A DNA stretch of 64,000 nt, taken from assembly GCA_947497245.1 (NCBI GenBank), contig CANMFO010000001.1:1178001-1242000 (forward strand). Reading direction: 5' to 3'. Source of the stretch: an uncultured Flavobacteriaceae bacterium (GTDB lineage: Bacteria; Bacteroidota; Bacteroidia; Flavobacteriales; Flavobacteriaceae). Positions 18,194-26,892 of this stretch are shown one piece after another. Both the position numbers and the translations under genes were made by a program. How positions within the stretch are numbered: position 1 is the first letter of the stretch; each line of letters starts with the position of its first letter. The notes beneath the pieces were generated by a model. It saw only the letters and a program-made list of their open reading frames with translations. It was not told the origin of the DNA and made no database searches.

Positions 18194-18259
18194 TTGGGTG
18201 GCGGGCACTGCCCAATTGGGCCAAAGAAAGTACTCCCGTAGATCCAGCACCGACCTGCG
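18194..18259. other. Convergent gap with a 12-bp palindrome
   Basis: Between the stop codons of the DUF4258 gene and proline dehydrogenase. GCCCAATTGGGC (18210-18221) is a perfect palindrome, and TTGGG at 18194-18198 can also pair with CCCAA at 18211-18215. No U-tract follows on either strand, so a terminator function is possible but not shown. Confidence 0.4.
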
Positions 18260-19426
18260 CTAGATTTTCCTCCTTTTCCGCTCTTTTTTCAATAGTGACA
18301 GTTCCCGTGTGGTCTGCCCCGCCACGGAAGTGTTCTCCTCGGCCCTGCGGATCAGATAGGGCATTACGTCACGGACCGGGCCAAAGGGCAGGTACTTGGC
18401 AACATTGTAATTCTTGTTCGCCAGGTTAAAGGAAATATGGTCGCTCATTCCGTACAATTGTCCAAACCAGATCCTGGGGTCGTCATTTGGTACATTATGT
18501 TGTCGCATTAATGCCATCAATGCATAGGTACTGGCCTCATTGTGCGTTCCTGCGAATATCGAAATTGCATCCAGATGCTCCACCATATACTGCACGGCCG
18601 CATCAAAATTGTCATCGCTCTCCTTTTTGGAGGCGCAGATGGGACTGGCATACCCTTTTCGCTCTGCCCTTTCATTTTCCTTTTCCATATAGGCTCCCCG
18701 TACAACCTTCATCCCGATCTTAAAACCCTCGGTCCTGGCCTTCTGGTGGAGCATCCTCAGATAGTCCATACGGTCCCAACGGTACATTTGCAATGTGTTG
18801 AACACGATTGCTTTTTCCTTATTGTATTTGCGCATCATTTGCTCTACCAACATGTCGGCGGCATCCTGCATCCAACTTTCTTCGGCATCGATCAAGAGGG
18901 AAACATCCAAGTCGAACGCTTTTTGGCAGGTCTGGTCAAAACGGGCCACGACCCTGTCCCATTCTTTTTTTTCGAAGGCCTTCAACGCTTTCCCCTCCCC
19001 TATTTTTTTGAACAGGGCAAAACGGCCAAAGCCGGTGGGCTTAAAGACCGCAAAGGGAATGGCCTCCTTTTCCTTCACAAAATCCAACACTTTTAAAACT
19101 TTTTGCAAGGTATTGTCCAAGGGGTCTTCATCATCCTTCCCCTCTACCGAATAATCCAGTACGGAGCACACGTGTTTGCCCCACATTTTATCGACCACGG
19201 GCATACAATCCTCTTCGCTCACCCCCCCGCAAAAGTGATCGAACACTGTGGCCCGAATAAGTCCGTCCACGGGTAAATGGGCCTTGATCGCAAAATTGGT
19301 CATCGCCGTGCCAATGCGGACCAACGGTTCATTGGCTATCATTTTGAACAAAAAATAGGCGCGCTCCAGCTCCGAATCGGATTTTAGCGAAAAGGCGGTG
19401 GCGGTATCTTCAAAAATTCGGGTCAT
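18260..19426 (-). CDS. Proline dehydrogenase
   Basis: FAD enzyme that oxidises proline to pyrroline-5-carboxylate, feeding electrons to quinone. The 388-residue protein is the single-domain type, not the long PutA fusion. Motifs of the beta/alpha barrel are visible: DAEESWMQD, FNTLQMYRWD, KVVRGAYMEKE, FAGTHNE and the C-terminal RRAEENTSVAGQ with the substrate arginines. The ATG at 19426 is used; the frame is open 18 codons further but that extension is not family-like. Divergent from aroB. The P5C dehydrogenase gene is not in the window. Confidence 0.92.
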   Translation of the reverse strand: MTRIFEDTATAFSLKSDSELERAYFLFKMIANEPLVRIGTAMTNFAIKAHLPVDGLIRATVFDHFCGGVSEEDCMPVVDKMWGKHVCSVLDYSVEGKDDEDPLDNTLQKVLKVLDFVKEKEAIPFAVFKPTGFGRFALFKKIGEGKALKAFEKKEWDRVVARFDQTCQKAFDLDVSLLIDAEESWMQDAADMLVEQMMRKYNKEKAIVFNTLQMYRWDRMDYLRMLHQKARTEGFKIGMKVVRGAYMEKENERAERKGYASPICASKKESDDNFDAAVQYMVEHLDAISIFAGTHNEASTYALMALMRQHNVPNDDPRIWFGQLYGMSDHISFNLANKNYNVAKYLPFGPVRDVMPYLIRRAEENTSVAGQTTRELSLLKKERKRRKI

Positions 19427-19557
19427 CTGTGTTTTTTTTTCCAAACCCAAATATAAACACCCCAAAAGTATTCCTATCAATAAAAATTACCTTTATTTTG
19501 TGTCCTTGACGACCCTGTTTCCCCCATTTGGGAAACGGCAATGAAAAGAAGCCTTCA

Positions 19558-20619
19558 ATGGAATCGATTACCACATCCACATATGCCGTTCATTTCAACG
19601 AGACTGCCCATACGACTTTAAATGGCCATCTCGCCGCGGCGAACTATTCAAAGATCTTTGTGCTCGTAGACGAAAACACGCATGAACACTGCCTTCCAAA
19701 ATTTTTGGCCCAAGTAACCGGGGATCACGACTTTGAGATCATCGAAATAGCATCGGGCGAGGTACACAAAAACATCGCCACCTGCACACAGGTCTGGGAG
19801 GTGCTTTCGGAACTGGATGCCGATCGGAAAAGTGCCATGATCAACCTCGGTGGCGGAGTGATAACCGACCTTGGGGGCTTTGTGGCCTCTTGCTTCAAGC
19901 GGGGCATAGATTTCATCAATGTTCCCACCACGCTGTTGTCCATGGTCGATGCTTCCTTGGGTGGGAAGACGGGCGTGGACCTGGGGCCCTTAAAAAATCA
20001 GGTAGGGGTCATCAACCAACCGGAAATGGTATTGGTCATCACAGATTTTCTTGAGACCTTGGACCAGCGGCAGTTGCAGAGCGGTTTTGCGGAAATGCTG
20101 AAGCACGGCCTGATCCGAGATCGAAAATACTGGAACGAACTCAAGGAAATGGTAGATTTCAATGAGATCGACCGGTTGATCTATGACTCTGTGGCAATAA
20201 AAAATGAGGTGGTATTGCAAGATCCCACCGAACAGAACCTGCGCAAAATTCTGAATTTCGGCCATACCCTGGGCCATGCCATCGAATCGTATTTTTTGGA
20301 AAGCACGGCACACGAGCTTTTGCTGCACGGGGAGGCCATTGCGGCGGGCATGGTATTGGAAGCTTGGCTCTCCCACCGATTGAAGGGCCTGTCCGCGGAT
20401 GATCTTCAGGATATCAAATCCGCTTTTCTGGGACGCTACGCCAAAGTACACTTCTCGAAACAAGATATTGAAGCCATCCTGTCCCTGCTTAAATTCGACA
20501 AGAAAAATTCCCATGGCAATATTAATTTTGTACTGCTAAAGACCATCGGGGAAACGGCCATCGATGTTAAAATAGACAACGATTTATTGCACCAGGCCTT
20601 TTCTTACTACTCCGAATAA
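19558..20619 (+). CDS. aroB: 3-dehydroquinate synthase
   Basis: Second step of the shikimate pathway, using NAD and a divalent metal. 353 residues from the ATG at 19558; an in-frame TTG at 19528 is rejected because it adds a poor non-homologous extension. Motifs: the NAD-binding INLGGGVITDLGGF, PTTLLSMVDASLGGKTGVD, EMLKHGLI, and the metal ligands in FGHTLGHAIE and HGEAIAAGM. Divergent from proline dehydrogenase with 131 bases between starts. Confidence 0.95.
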   Translation: MESITTSTYAVHFNETAHTTLNGHLAAANYSKIFVLVDENTHEHCLPKFLAQVTGDHDFEIIEIASGEVHKNIATCTQVWEVLSELDADRKSAMINLGGGVITDLGGFVASCFKRGIDFINVPTTLLSMVDASLGGKTGVDLGPLKNQVGVINQPEMVLVITDFLETLDQRQLQSGFAEMLKHGLIRDRKYWNELKEMVDFNEIDRLIYDSVAIKNEVVLQDPTEQNLRKILNFGHTLGHAIESYFLESTAHELLLHGEAIAAGMVLEAWLSHRLKGLSADDLQDIKSAFLGRYAKVHFSKQDIEAILSLLKFDKKNSHGNINFVLLKTIGETAIDVKIDNDLLHQAFSYYSE

Positions 20620-20767
20620 CCCCTACGTATACTAAAATCCACGTTTGACAACTCTTTGGGCAGACCAAAGAAAAAATTATATAGCTTAGGTTCAAGAATC
20701 AAAGGGCCATTGGCTCCCAAATCGAATAAACATAATCCCCTTCCCGAAGGGCCTAAGTAACCTACTT

Positions 20768-21103
20768 ATGATACGCAGACTTGTTGATTACAAAAAGCTC
20801 GACCATGAACTGGCGGCTTTATTGATTGAAACGTATCCGGACGGGTACGGAGACGACGACATCATTGCCTTTAAAAATGCCCATGGCGAATACGTTGAGG
20901 CAGTGGAAATTAAGACGGAGGATACCATGTACCTGGTAAAAATCAGTAAAAGTTTGGCCAATTTCATCTCGAATTTCGAGGACAATATGGAAAGGGAACT
21001 TGAAGACAAGCCCGAACCGGTCCTGGAAGAGGTGGATTCTTTGGACATGGATCCGGATCTGTCGGTCGACAACGATGTTGAGGAAGATATTGAAGGGGAG
21101 TGA
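20768..21103 (+). CDS. Acidic small protein, function unknown
   Basis: 111 residues. The first 75 look like a compact alpha/beta domain (MIRRLVDYKKLDHELAALL); the last 35 are almost purely acidic and probably disordered. No signal peptide or membrane segment, so likely cytoplasmic. It is convergent with the DinB-like gene, with only three bases between the stop codons. An inverted repeat CTTTGG/CCAAAG lies about 110 bases upstream but lacks promoter boxes. I recognise no named family. Confidence 0.7.
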   Translation: MIRRLVDYKKLDHELAALLIETYPDGYGDDDIIAFKNAHGEYVEAVEIKTEDTMYLVKISKSLANFISNFEDNMERELEDKPEPVLEEVDSLDMDPDLSVDNDVEEDIEGE

Positions 21104-21106
21104 TCG

Positions 21107-21631
21107 CTATAGGTACCGCTCCCGAACCATGTTACGGTGATACCTCTGGTGGCCACAGATGACAAAGCCCAATTTGGCAACACTCCATTCCGTATCGCTG
21201 GCCATCCCCGTTAGTTCCAACGCCTCCGGCTCCAGGTTCGAAAACAAGGTCAAGGTAGCCATGCGAACCGCCCCATATTCCTGTATCAGACTATCTTTTG
21301 ACCGTACTGCCGGACTGGATCCCTTTAGGTATACATCCTGATCGAATCCGGGCAAAGGCGTTCTGTCCCCACGTGAAAATCGAAGTGCGCGATGTTGAAA
21401 AACCCGCTCGGCATCAAAAATGTGCATCAATACTTGCGCCACGGTCCATTTTCCATCCGCGTAGGCAAAATGGAGCTTTGCTTCCGGTATGTTCGCTATG
21501 AATTTAGGGAAATTCGCGTACTGGCGCCGCAGCATATCCATAAGTTCGACCCCTTCTCCCAACACATCGATATACGTTTTGTAAAACGGCGCGGGGTCGG
21601 TAAACTTTAAATCTGAAGTTGTCATAGCCAT
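21107..21631 (-). CDS. DinB-family (four-helix, metal-binding) protein
   Basis: A 174-residue cytoplasmic protein of the DinB/YfiT-like fold. The pattern of metal-binding histidines is visible in KWTVAQVLMHIFDAE and near the C-terminus in GHQRYHRNM. Such proteins include thiol-dependent S-transferases, but substrate is not predictable here. Two ATGs (21631 and 21625) are equally possible; a TTG at 21640 also opens the frame. Confidence 0.82.
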   Translation of the reverse strand: MAMTTSDLKFTDPAPFYKTYIDVLGEGVELMDMLRRQYANFPKFIANIPEAKLHFAYADGKWTVAQVLMHIFDAERVFQHRALRFSRGDRTPLPGFDQDVYLKGSSPAVRSKDSLIQEYGAVRMATLTLFSNLEPEALELTGMASDTEWSVAKLGFVICGHQRYHRNMVRERYL

Positions 21632-21697
21632 TTGGGTCAAAAAATCCCAAAAGACCGGGGCCTTTCAGGATTTTAATATAGTGTTCAACAGTTCTTT

Positions 21698-22177
21698 TTA
21701 CAGTTCATTGAAAATCATGTGCATCAAACGTTTTTTGTCGTTGATGCTCTCTTCCAAAGAAATCATGGTCTCCGTTCTACTAATGCCCTCGATATCATCT
21801 ATTTGAAAGATAATATTCTTGGCGTGGTTCGTATCCCTTGCCCGAATCTTGCAAAAGATATTGAATTTTCCCGTAGTGATATGCGCTACCGTAACATTTG
21901 GAATCTGTTCCAATCGCTCCAAAACAAATTTGGTCTGATGCGTCTTCTCCAAAAAGATGCCCACATAGGCGATAAAGGCGTAACCGAGCTTCACGTAGTC
22001 CAAGGTCAGCGACGATCCCTTGACAATTCCGGCGTCTTCCATTTTCTTTACCCTGACATGAACCGTGCCCGCGGAAATCAACAATCGTTTTGCGATATCC
22101 GTAAACGGAGTTCTGGTGTTATCGATCAACATATCCAGAATTTGGTGGTCAATTTCGTCCAATTTAACTTTCGCCAT
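21698..22177 (-). CDS. Lrp/AsnC-family transcriptional regulator
   Basis: 159 residues: N-terminal winged helix-turn-helix (DEIDHQILDMLIDNTRTPF, then IAKRLLISAGTVHVRVKKM) and a C-terminal RAM/ligand-binding domain with the VTVAHITTGKFN strand and EESINDKK end. These regulators act as octamers that respond to amino acids. It has its own promoter (22195-22229). Neighbours are a DinB-like gene and an M14 carboxypeptidase, both on the same strand, so target genes cannot be inferred beyond probable autoregulation. Confidence 0.92.
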   Translation of the reverse strand: MAKVKLDEIDHQILDMLIDNTRTPFTDIAKRLLISAGTVHVRVKKMEDAGIVKGSSLTLDYVKLGYAFIAYVGIFLEKTHQTKFVLERLEQIPNVTVAHITTGKFNIFCKIRARDTNHAKNIIFQIDDIEGISRTETMISLEESINDKKRLMHMIFNEL

Positions 22178-22194
22178 TACAATAATATTTTGAC

Positions 22195-22229
22195 CAAAAG
22201 TAAAAAATTAAGAAAATATATTCAGCAAA
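22195..22229 (-). promoter_or_regulatory. Promoter for the Lrp/AsnC regulator
   Basis: Minus strand: TTTG (22229-22226), 23-base spacer, TACTTTTG (22202-22195). Both boxes match; the spacer is at the long end of the usual range. The start codon is 18 bases beyond the -7 box. Confidence 0.6.
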
Positions 22230-22291
22230 TCTTGGATATTTTTAACAAAAACGTAATATATCACTGAATTTATAAACAATCAGGTAACCGT

Positions 22292-23401
22292 TTATATGAC
22301 AGATTCGCTCCAGAAAGGCAGTCGGTTTAGGTCCTCTAGGTCGTCCTGATCGGCACAGTCGTAGTTTTGGTGTCCAAAATAACGATCCGGATCAATTACT
22401 TCCGGGTCGTTCGGTTTGAAATGCACGGTGCCCGAATTCAATGTTTCCCGAAATAAAATTCCCCAAGCAGTTTTGGAAGGGTATTGGGCCTTGGCCAGAT
22501 GCACATTTCGAATCACTATATCGAAGAACTGTTTTCGATTTTCCGGAATCTCGAAATAGGCCGCCCGGGCATATTGTCCAATTTGCCCTTCTGATATGGT
22601 GTGAAGTGCTTTCAACAGCGCAAGAAAGATCAGTTCCCGTGTTTTCTCCCTTTGATAATCATTTGGAAAGTGGCCCGCCTCAAACAATAGGGTCGGGGTT
22701 CCAAGCATTTGAAAGGTATCGCCCACACAATTTACATTGAAAGCGTCATCGTACCGGCCCACTTGGCCCGGAATGACCGTTTGCAAGCTCTGATTCATGG
22801 CCGCGATAAGTCGCATGCTCGTTTCCCTGCTGTTTGAAATGCTCCGTTCCTCATCATGGGCGGGCGCCAAAAACGAAACCGTGGCGGGCCGGTCGGTGTC
22901 GCCAACGTTGAAAATGGTACGCTGGTCATGGAGGTTGAAGCAAAAATCGGGCTTGAAGTCCTCATAAACGTGGTGCAGTACCCTACTCTCCGGCTGGCTT
23001 CTGTCCAGGGCGTCCCGGTTCAGATCCACACCTTTGGCATTTGCCCTGGTATACGCCTCCGCCCCATCCGGGTTCAGCATGGGAATGATCTGCAGGGTAC
23101 AGTGCCGTAGAATGGACTTTCCCAACCCCTCATCCGAACCCAAAAAATTTAGAAGGTCCAATACCGCCTTGGTGGTGGTGCTTTCATTGCCGTGCATTTG
23201 CGACCACATCAAAACCCTTAACGGACCAGAACCCATCTGGATGGCCTGAATTGACCTTCCCTCTACGGACGCCCCAACACCATGAACCGAAAACGGTTTA
23301 TCCGCTTGCTGGAAAAACTGTTGGATTTGCGAATGGGTCACATACCGCCCCCCTATGGAATTTTCCTTTATCGATGCATGGGCTGCTAGCGGAATGGGCA
23401 T
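22292..23401 (-). CDS. M14-family zinc carboxypeptidase
   Basis: 369 residues. Zinc ligands are visible as H and E in QMHGNEST (about residue 70) and a later histidine in FNLHDQRT; NPDGAEAYTRAN and VDLNRDA form the substrate-binding part, and LFEAGHF carries the probable catalytic glutamate. There is no clear signal peptide, so it may act in the cytoplasm, for example on peptides or peptidoglycan fragments; succinylglutamate-desuccinylase-like activity is another possibility. A promoter ends 21 bases upstream of the ATG. Confidence 0.85.
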   Translation of the reverse strand: MPIPLAAHASIKENSIGGRYVTHSQIQQFFQQADKPFSVHGVGASVEGRSIQAIQMGSGPLRVLMWSQMHGNESTTTKAVLDLLNFLGSDEGLGKSILRHCTLQIIPMLNPDGAEAYTRANAKGVDLNRDALDRSQPESRVLHHVYEDFKPDFCFNLHDQRTIFNVGDTDRPATVSFLAPAHDEERSISNSRETSMRLIAAMNQSLQTVIPGQVGRYDDAFNVNCVGDTFQMLGTPTLLFEAGHFPNDYQREKTRELIFLALLKALHTISEGQIGQYARAAYFEIPENRKQFFDIVIRNVHLAKAQYPSKTAWGILFRETLNSGTVHFKPNDPEVIDPDRYFGHQNYDCADQDDLEDLNRLPFWSESVI

Positions 23402-23421
23402 GGGCTTGTCTGTTTGAAGTG

Positions 23422-23455
23422 CAAAAATACCATCAATATAAATTACATGTGTAAA
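23422..23455 (-). promoter_or_regulatory. Promoter for the M14 carboxypeptidase gene
   Basis: Minus strand: TTTA (23455-23452), 22-base spacer, TATTTTTG (23429-23422). Perfect -7 box with a one-mismatch -33 box. A palindrome TACAATTGTA (23466-23475) lies just upstream. Confidence 0.5.
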
Positions 23456-23465
23456 CAGTGAATGT

Positions 23466-23475
23466 TACAATTGTA
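23466..23475. promoter_or_regulatory. Palindrome TACAATTGTA, possible operator
   Basis: A perfect 10-bp palindrome in the divergent region between the M14 gene and the Xre regulator. Its half-site TACAA is shared with the 14-bp palindrome at 23645-23658, so both may bind the adjacent HTH protein. Inference only. Confidence 0.35.
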
Positions 23476-23629
23476 TAAGCCATCGGTTCGGGGGAGCGGG
23501 CTTGGAGGTACATTTGTAAACTCTTTTATTTCTTGTTTTTCGTGTTCATTACAATATATTAAAAACCAGTTATTTGAATGTCATTTATTCAATGATAAGT
23601 AACGATATTTATGGGTGAATAGCATTGAT

Positions 23630-23664
23630 TTTGGATTAAGATCTTACAAAATTTTGTATGTTTG
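23630..23664 (+). promoter_or_regulatory. Promoter for the Xre regulator overlapping a 14-bp palindrome
   Basis: TTTG (23630-23633), 23-base spacer, TATGTTTG (23657-23664). The perfect palindrome TACAAAATTTTGTA (23645-23658) covers the spacer and the first two bases of the -7 box. This is an ideal place for an autorepressor. The regulator ATG follows 17 bases after the -7 box. Confidence 0.6.
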
Positions 23665-23680
23665 AAAAAATCTTGTTACA

Positions 23681-24052
23681 ATGGTAAACACCGAAGATTT
23701 TGTAAGGCGATTGGAAAGGATCCTGCAGTATTACGGCCTTTCCGCTTCGGTTTTTGCAGATAAGATAGCGGTGCAGCGTTCCAGCATTTCGCACCTGCTT
23801 TCGGGCAGGAACAAGCCCAGTCTTGATTTTGTGCTGAAGGTGGTCAAAACATTTCCAGAGGTCAACTTGTATTGGCTGCTCAACGGCAAGGGAAGTTTTC
23901 CCTCCGAAACCACAAATGCCGACCCCGCTCCTACCCAAACCCTAACAACTACTGAAAAGTTACCGCTGGGAGGTTCCGGTTCTGGTAAATCCATTGAAAA
24001 GATCATTATTTTTTATTCCGATGGAAGTTTTAAGTCCTATCATGGTAAATAA
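23681..24052 (+). CDS. Xre-family helix-turn-helix regulator
   Basis: 123 residues. The N-terminal 65 form an HTH_3 domain: RLERILQYYGLSASVFADK followed by the recognition region VQRSSISHLLSGRNKPSLD. The C-terminal half is low in structure (rich in T, P, S, G) and ends with IIIFYSDGSFKSYHGK, a short conserved-looking tail. A palindromic operator candidate overlaps its own promoter. It is followed by a small lipoprotein gene and terC. Targets are unknown. Confidence 0.85.
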   Translation: MVNTEDFVRRLERILQYYGLSASVFADKIAVQRSSISHLLSGRNKPSLDFVLKVVKTFPEVNLYWLLNGKGSFPSETTNADPAPTQTLTTTEKLPLGGSGSGKSIEKIIIFYSDGSFKSYHGK

Positions 24053-24077
24053 CCCTCAATTTTTTTAATTTGCAGCG

Positions 24078-24455
24078 ATGATTCGCAAAGCATTCCCTTA
24101 CCTACTTCTTCCCTTGCTATGGACCTCCTGTTATCAACCGGAAAGGAAGTGTGCGGACTACAGGACTGGAACTTTTCAATTTAAATACGTTGTGGACGGG
24201 GTCGGGAAAGAAGGAAGGTTTACACGGGACAGCCTGTACAGTGTGGAATACTACGACAACAAGGTCGACAGCGCCACAGTACGGTGGATCAACGACTGCG
24301 AGTTTGTCTTGAAGGACGTCAAAAACAAAGGGTCCGTGCACTTCAAAATTTTACATACCACGGACTCAAGTTATACTTTCGAATACCGAAACGCTATCAA
24401 TGACCCCAGCAAAAAATTGATCGTTCAGCGGGGAACCGCAGTAAAAACCAAATAG
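24078..24455 (+). CDS. Small lipoprotein of unknown function
   Basis: 125 residues with a lipoprotein signal ending LLWTSC (lipidated C18). The mature domain is small and beta-rich, with ERKCADYRTGTFQF, RWINDCEFVLKDV and YTFEYR. From memory, short flavobacterial proteins of this type are often labelled 'DNA topoisomerase IV' in databases; nothing in the sequence supports that, and the true topoisomerase IV genes are at 26893-31459. It is followed after three bases by terC, so the two are probably co-transcribed. Confidence 0.78.
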   Translation: MIRKAFPYLLLPLLWTSCYQPERKCADYRTGTFQFKYVVDGVGKEGRFTRDSLYSVEYYDNKVDSATVRWINDCEFVLKDVKNKGSVHFKILHTTDSSYTFEYRNAINDPSKKLIVQRGTAVKTK

Positions 24456-24458
24456 ACC

Positions 24459-25271
24459 ATGTTTGAAATCTTCTCTAGTCCAGATGCTTGGATTGCCCTG
24501 CTCACACTTACTTTCTTAGAAATTGTCCTGGGTATCGATAACATTATTTTTATCTCCATTGCTGCGGGAAAACTGGAAAAGAACCAGCGTCGCAAGGCGA
24601 CCAATGTCGGTTTGGTCCTCGCCATGGTCATGCGGATCGTATTGCTGTTCGGCATTTCGCTCCTCACCTCCATGAAAAAACCATTCTGGATGATCGATAC
24701 CGATTGGGTTTCAGGGGGTATCAGTGGACAGGCGTTGATCTTGTTCGCGGGTGGGCTGTTCTTGCTGTACAAGAGCACCAAGGAAATACATGAAAAAGTG
24801 GAGGACAAGGGCCATGACGAGCGGGAGGTCAAAAAAGCGCGTTCCACCTCACTGACCAACGCCATCGTTCAAATTACGGTGATCAATATTGTATTTTCCT
24901 TCGATTCCATCCTCACCGCCATCGGTATGACCAACGGCATCTCCCCCAACCCCAACGATGCTTTGGTACTCATGGTAGTGGCCGTGGTAATTTCGGTGAT
25001 CATCATGATGTTGTTCGCCAACCCGGTAGGGGAATTTGTGAACAAACACCCTTCCATCCAGATTTTGGGCCTTTCTTTTTTGATCCTCATTGGCTTTATG
25101 CTCATCGCGGAGGCCGCCCATTTGGGTCATTTGATCGTCTTTGGCAACGAAATAGGGGTGATTCCGAAAGGGTACCTTTACTTTGCGATCGCGTTCTCCC
25201 TAATGGTGGAGTTCTTCGACCTGCGAATGAAAAAAAACAAGCAGACGGTCATGGATGAGGTCGAGGAATAG
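24459..25271 (+). CDS. TerC-family integral membrane protein
   Basis: 270 residues with about seven membrane segments. The two family motifs with membrane-embedded acids are present: EIVLGIDNIIFISIAA near residue 22 and IVFSFDSILTAIG near residue 145. A charged loop (EKVEDKGHDEREVKKAR) separates the halves. TerC relatives take part in tellurite resistance and in manganese export at the membrane; which applies here is not visible. It starts three bases after the upstream lipoprotein gene. Confidence 0.9.
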   Translation: MFEIFSSPDAWIALLTLTFLEIVLGIDNIIFISIAAGKLEKNQRRKATNVGLVLAMVMRIVLLFGISLLTSMKKPFWMIDTDWVSGGISGQALILFAGGLFLLYKSTKEIHEKVEDKGHDEREVKKARSTSLTNAIVQITVINIVFSFDSILTAIGMTNGISPNPNDALVLMVVAVVISVIIMMLFANPVGEFVNKHPSIQILGLSFLILIGFMLIAEAAHLGHLIVFGNEIGVIPKGYLYFAIAFSLMVEFFDLRMKKNKQTVMDEVEE

Positions 25272-25791
25272 TTTTTTGTATTTCCCTTAAAACCAGATGA
25301 CAACATTCCCTCAAGTGTACTGTTTAATTAAAATTGTTCGCAAGACCGTTCCCCAACCGGGCATTTGCAATAAGGAAGTAAAATGTTGCTGGACCCATTT
25401 CCCGAACCGGAGAAAAGGACACCGGATTGCATAGGTTTAGCTTGGCAAACTGCCCATATGGAAAAAGAAGATAAAATCCCCGATATTATATTGACCTGGA
25501 TTTGAAAACAGGGCATGTACTCCAGTGGAACCACGACCAATGGGGTATGCTGGCGTTGCGAAGGTCAACGGAACGCACACAGCATCCAAGGAGCAGTAAA
25601 TTGAAAGGAAATACCCAAGGTCCAAAAAACAGATAAATCCCTGTAGCACTTCCCCTAAAAGAGGAGCTTTTTTGGAAAATGTCCGACCCCTGATCCGACA
25701 TCGCGGATATGGGCCGCACGGGCCTTGAAATTGGATGGAAGCAGCTAAACAGGGAAGGATTTGGATTTGATCGGCTTGGGGCTTCGCGCTT
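25272..25791. other. 520-bp gap without a recognised gene
   Basis: No reading frame here has family-like sequence; the longest are about 70-77 codons on the minus strand and read like random peptide. One weak hairpin (CTTCCCC with GAGGAG, about 25649-25666) is followed by a T run on the plus strand and could end the terC transcript. The stretch separates terC from a convergent sterol-desaturase gene. It could be a decayed gene, but no remnant was identified. Confidence 0.4.
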
Positions 25792-26748
25792 TCAATTCGG
25801 TCGGCTAAATGCCACCTCTGGATTTTTTAACTTCTGCTCACGAAACAAACGTTGTTGTTGTTTTACCGTCAAGGTACTGCCGTCATGGCTCCAGCCCGGA
25901 GGACCAAAGACGTACATTAGTTTATCAGAAATCTTCGGAGACTTTTTCATGTCGTTCCAGATGTCCTTGAACTCGTGTGTAAGGATAACCAAGGGGTTAT
26001 GGGAATTGGGAGAATGGATCACACCGTACTTCACGTCAACGGTATCGTCCAATTCCTTCCAGGTACCGAACAACTTGTCAAAAATGTTCAGGAACCCTCC
26101 ATGGTTTTTATCCAAATATTCCACATTCTGTGCGTGGTGTACTTGGTGCATGGTATGGGTATTGAAGATTTTCTCGATAATGCCCATTTTCGGGACATAC
26201 ACGGAGTGCAGTTGAAATTGCCATAAGGCTTCGATCCCCAAGGCCACCACTACCATTTCTGGTGGAAACCCTATCGCCGGCATCCACATGTAGAATAACG
26301 GTTTGTACAGGATAGTGAACCATCCGTTGCGGACCGCGGTCCCCAAATTATAATTATCGGAAGAATGGTGCACGATATGCGCCGCCCATAGAATCCTGAT
26401 TTCGTGGTTGGCCCTGTGAAACCAATAGTAGGTGAAATCATCGGCCAATTGGCAGAGCAACCATATGTACCAGGCATACCCAAAGGAAGTGTATCCCAAC
26501 AGATTGGTACGCACCCCATCTACCTCAGGATTGAAGAACTCGTAGGTGTAGTTAAATAGCACTACGGCAAAGACGACCTTGAACAAGGGGCCTATAATCG
26601 CTGAGCCCACACCCATGGCCCCACTTGCGAAAAGGTCCTTCCATTCGTACAAATGGTCATCTCCATGGGTTTTACTATAGGTGAGTTCGAGGAGAATAAA
26701 GGCGATGAAACAAGGTACGCCGTATACCAGGGGGTTGGTAAAATCCAT
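25792..26748 (-). CDS. Sterol desaturase / fatty acid hydroxylase family protein
   Basis: 318-residue integral membrane di-iron protein. The histidine boxes are intact: HRANH, HIVHHSS, and HTMHQVHHAQN near the C-terminal side, with several hydrophobic segments before them. Members hydroxylate or desaturate lipids or carotenoids using oxygen; the substrate here is unknown. A second, different member lies at 42094-42975. A weak promoter-like TATATTTA lies about 25 bases upstream of the start. Confidence 0.88.
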   Translation of the reverse strand: MDFTNPLVYGVPCFIAFILLELTYSKTHGDDHLYEWKDLFASGAMGVGSAIIGPLFKVVFAVVLFNYTYEFFNPEVDGVRTNLLGYTSFGYAWYIWLLCQLADDFTYYWFHRANHEIRILWAAHIVHHSSDNYNLGTAVRNGWFTILYKPLFYMWMPAIGFPPEMVVVALGIEALWQFQLHSVYVPKMGIIEKIFNTHTMHQVHHAQNVEYLDKNHGGFLNIFDKLFGTWKELDDTVDVKYGVIHSPNSHNPLVILTHEFKDIWNDMKKSPKISDKLMYVFGPPGWSHDGSTLTVKQQQRLFREQKLKNPEVAFSRPN

Positions 26749-26892
26749 TTAAAATCTATTTTCGCTAAATATAGTCATAATCATTTCCAAAACAACAACT
26801 TGTTCAATAGTTAACAGGAACGGGGAAGGTTTCCCTTACAAAATAGAAGTGTGCAACGGGGATTTTCCATTTCTCGCCAAAATCCTTCACCT

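Noticed and set aside
20648-20665. CTTTGG/CCAAAG hairpin as terminator of aroB
   Set aside because: It is followed by A's, not T's, on the plus strand, and no U-tract follows on the minus strand either.
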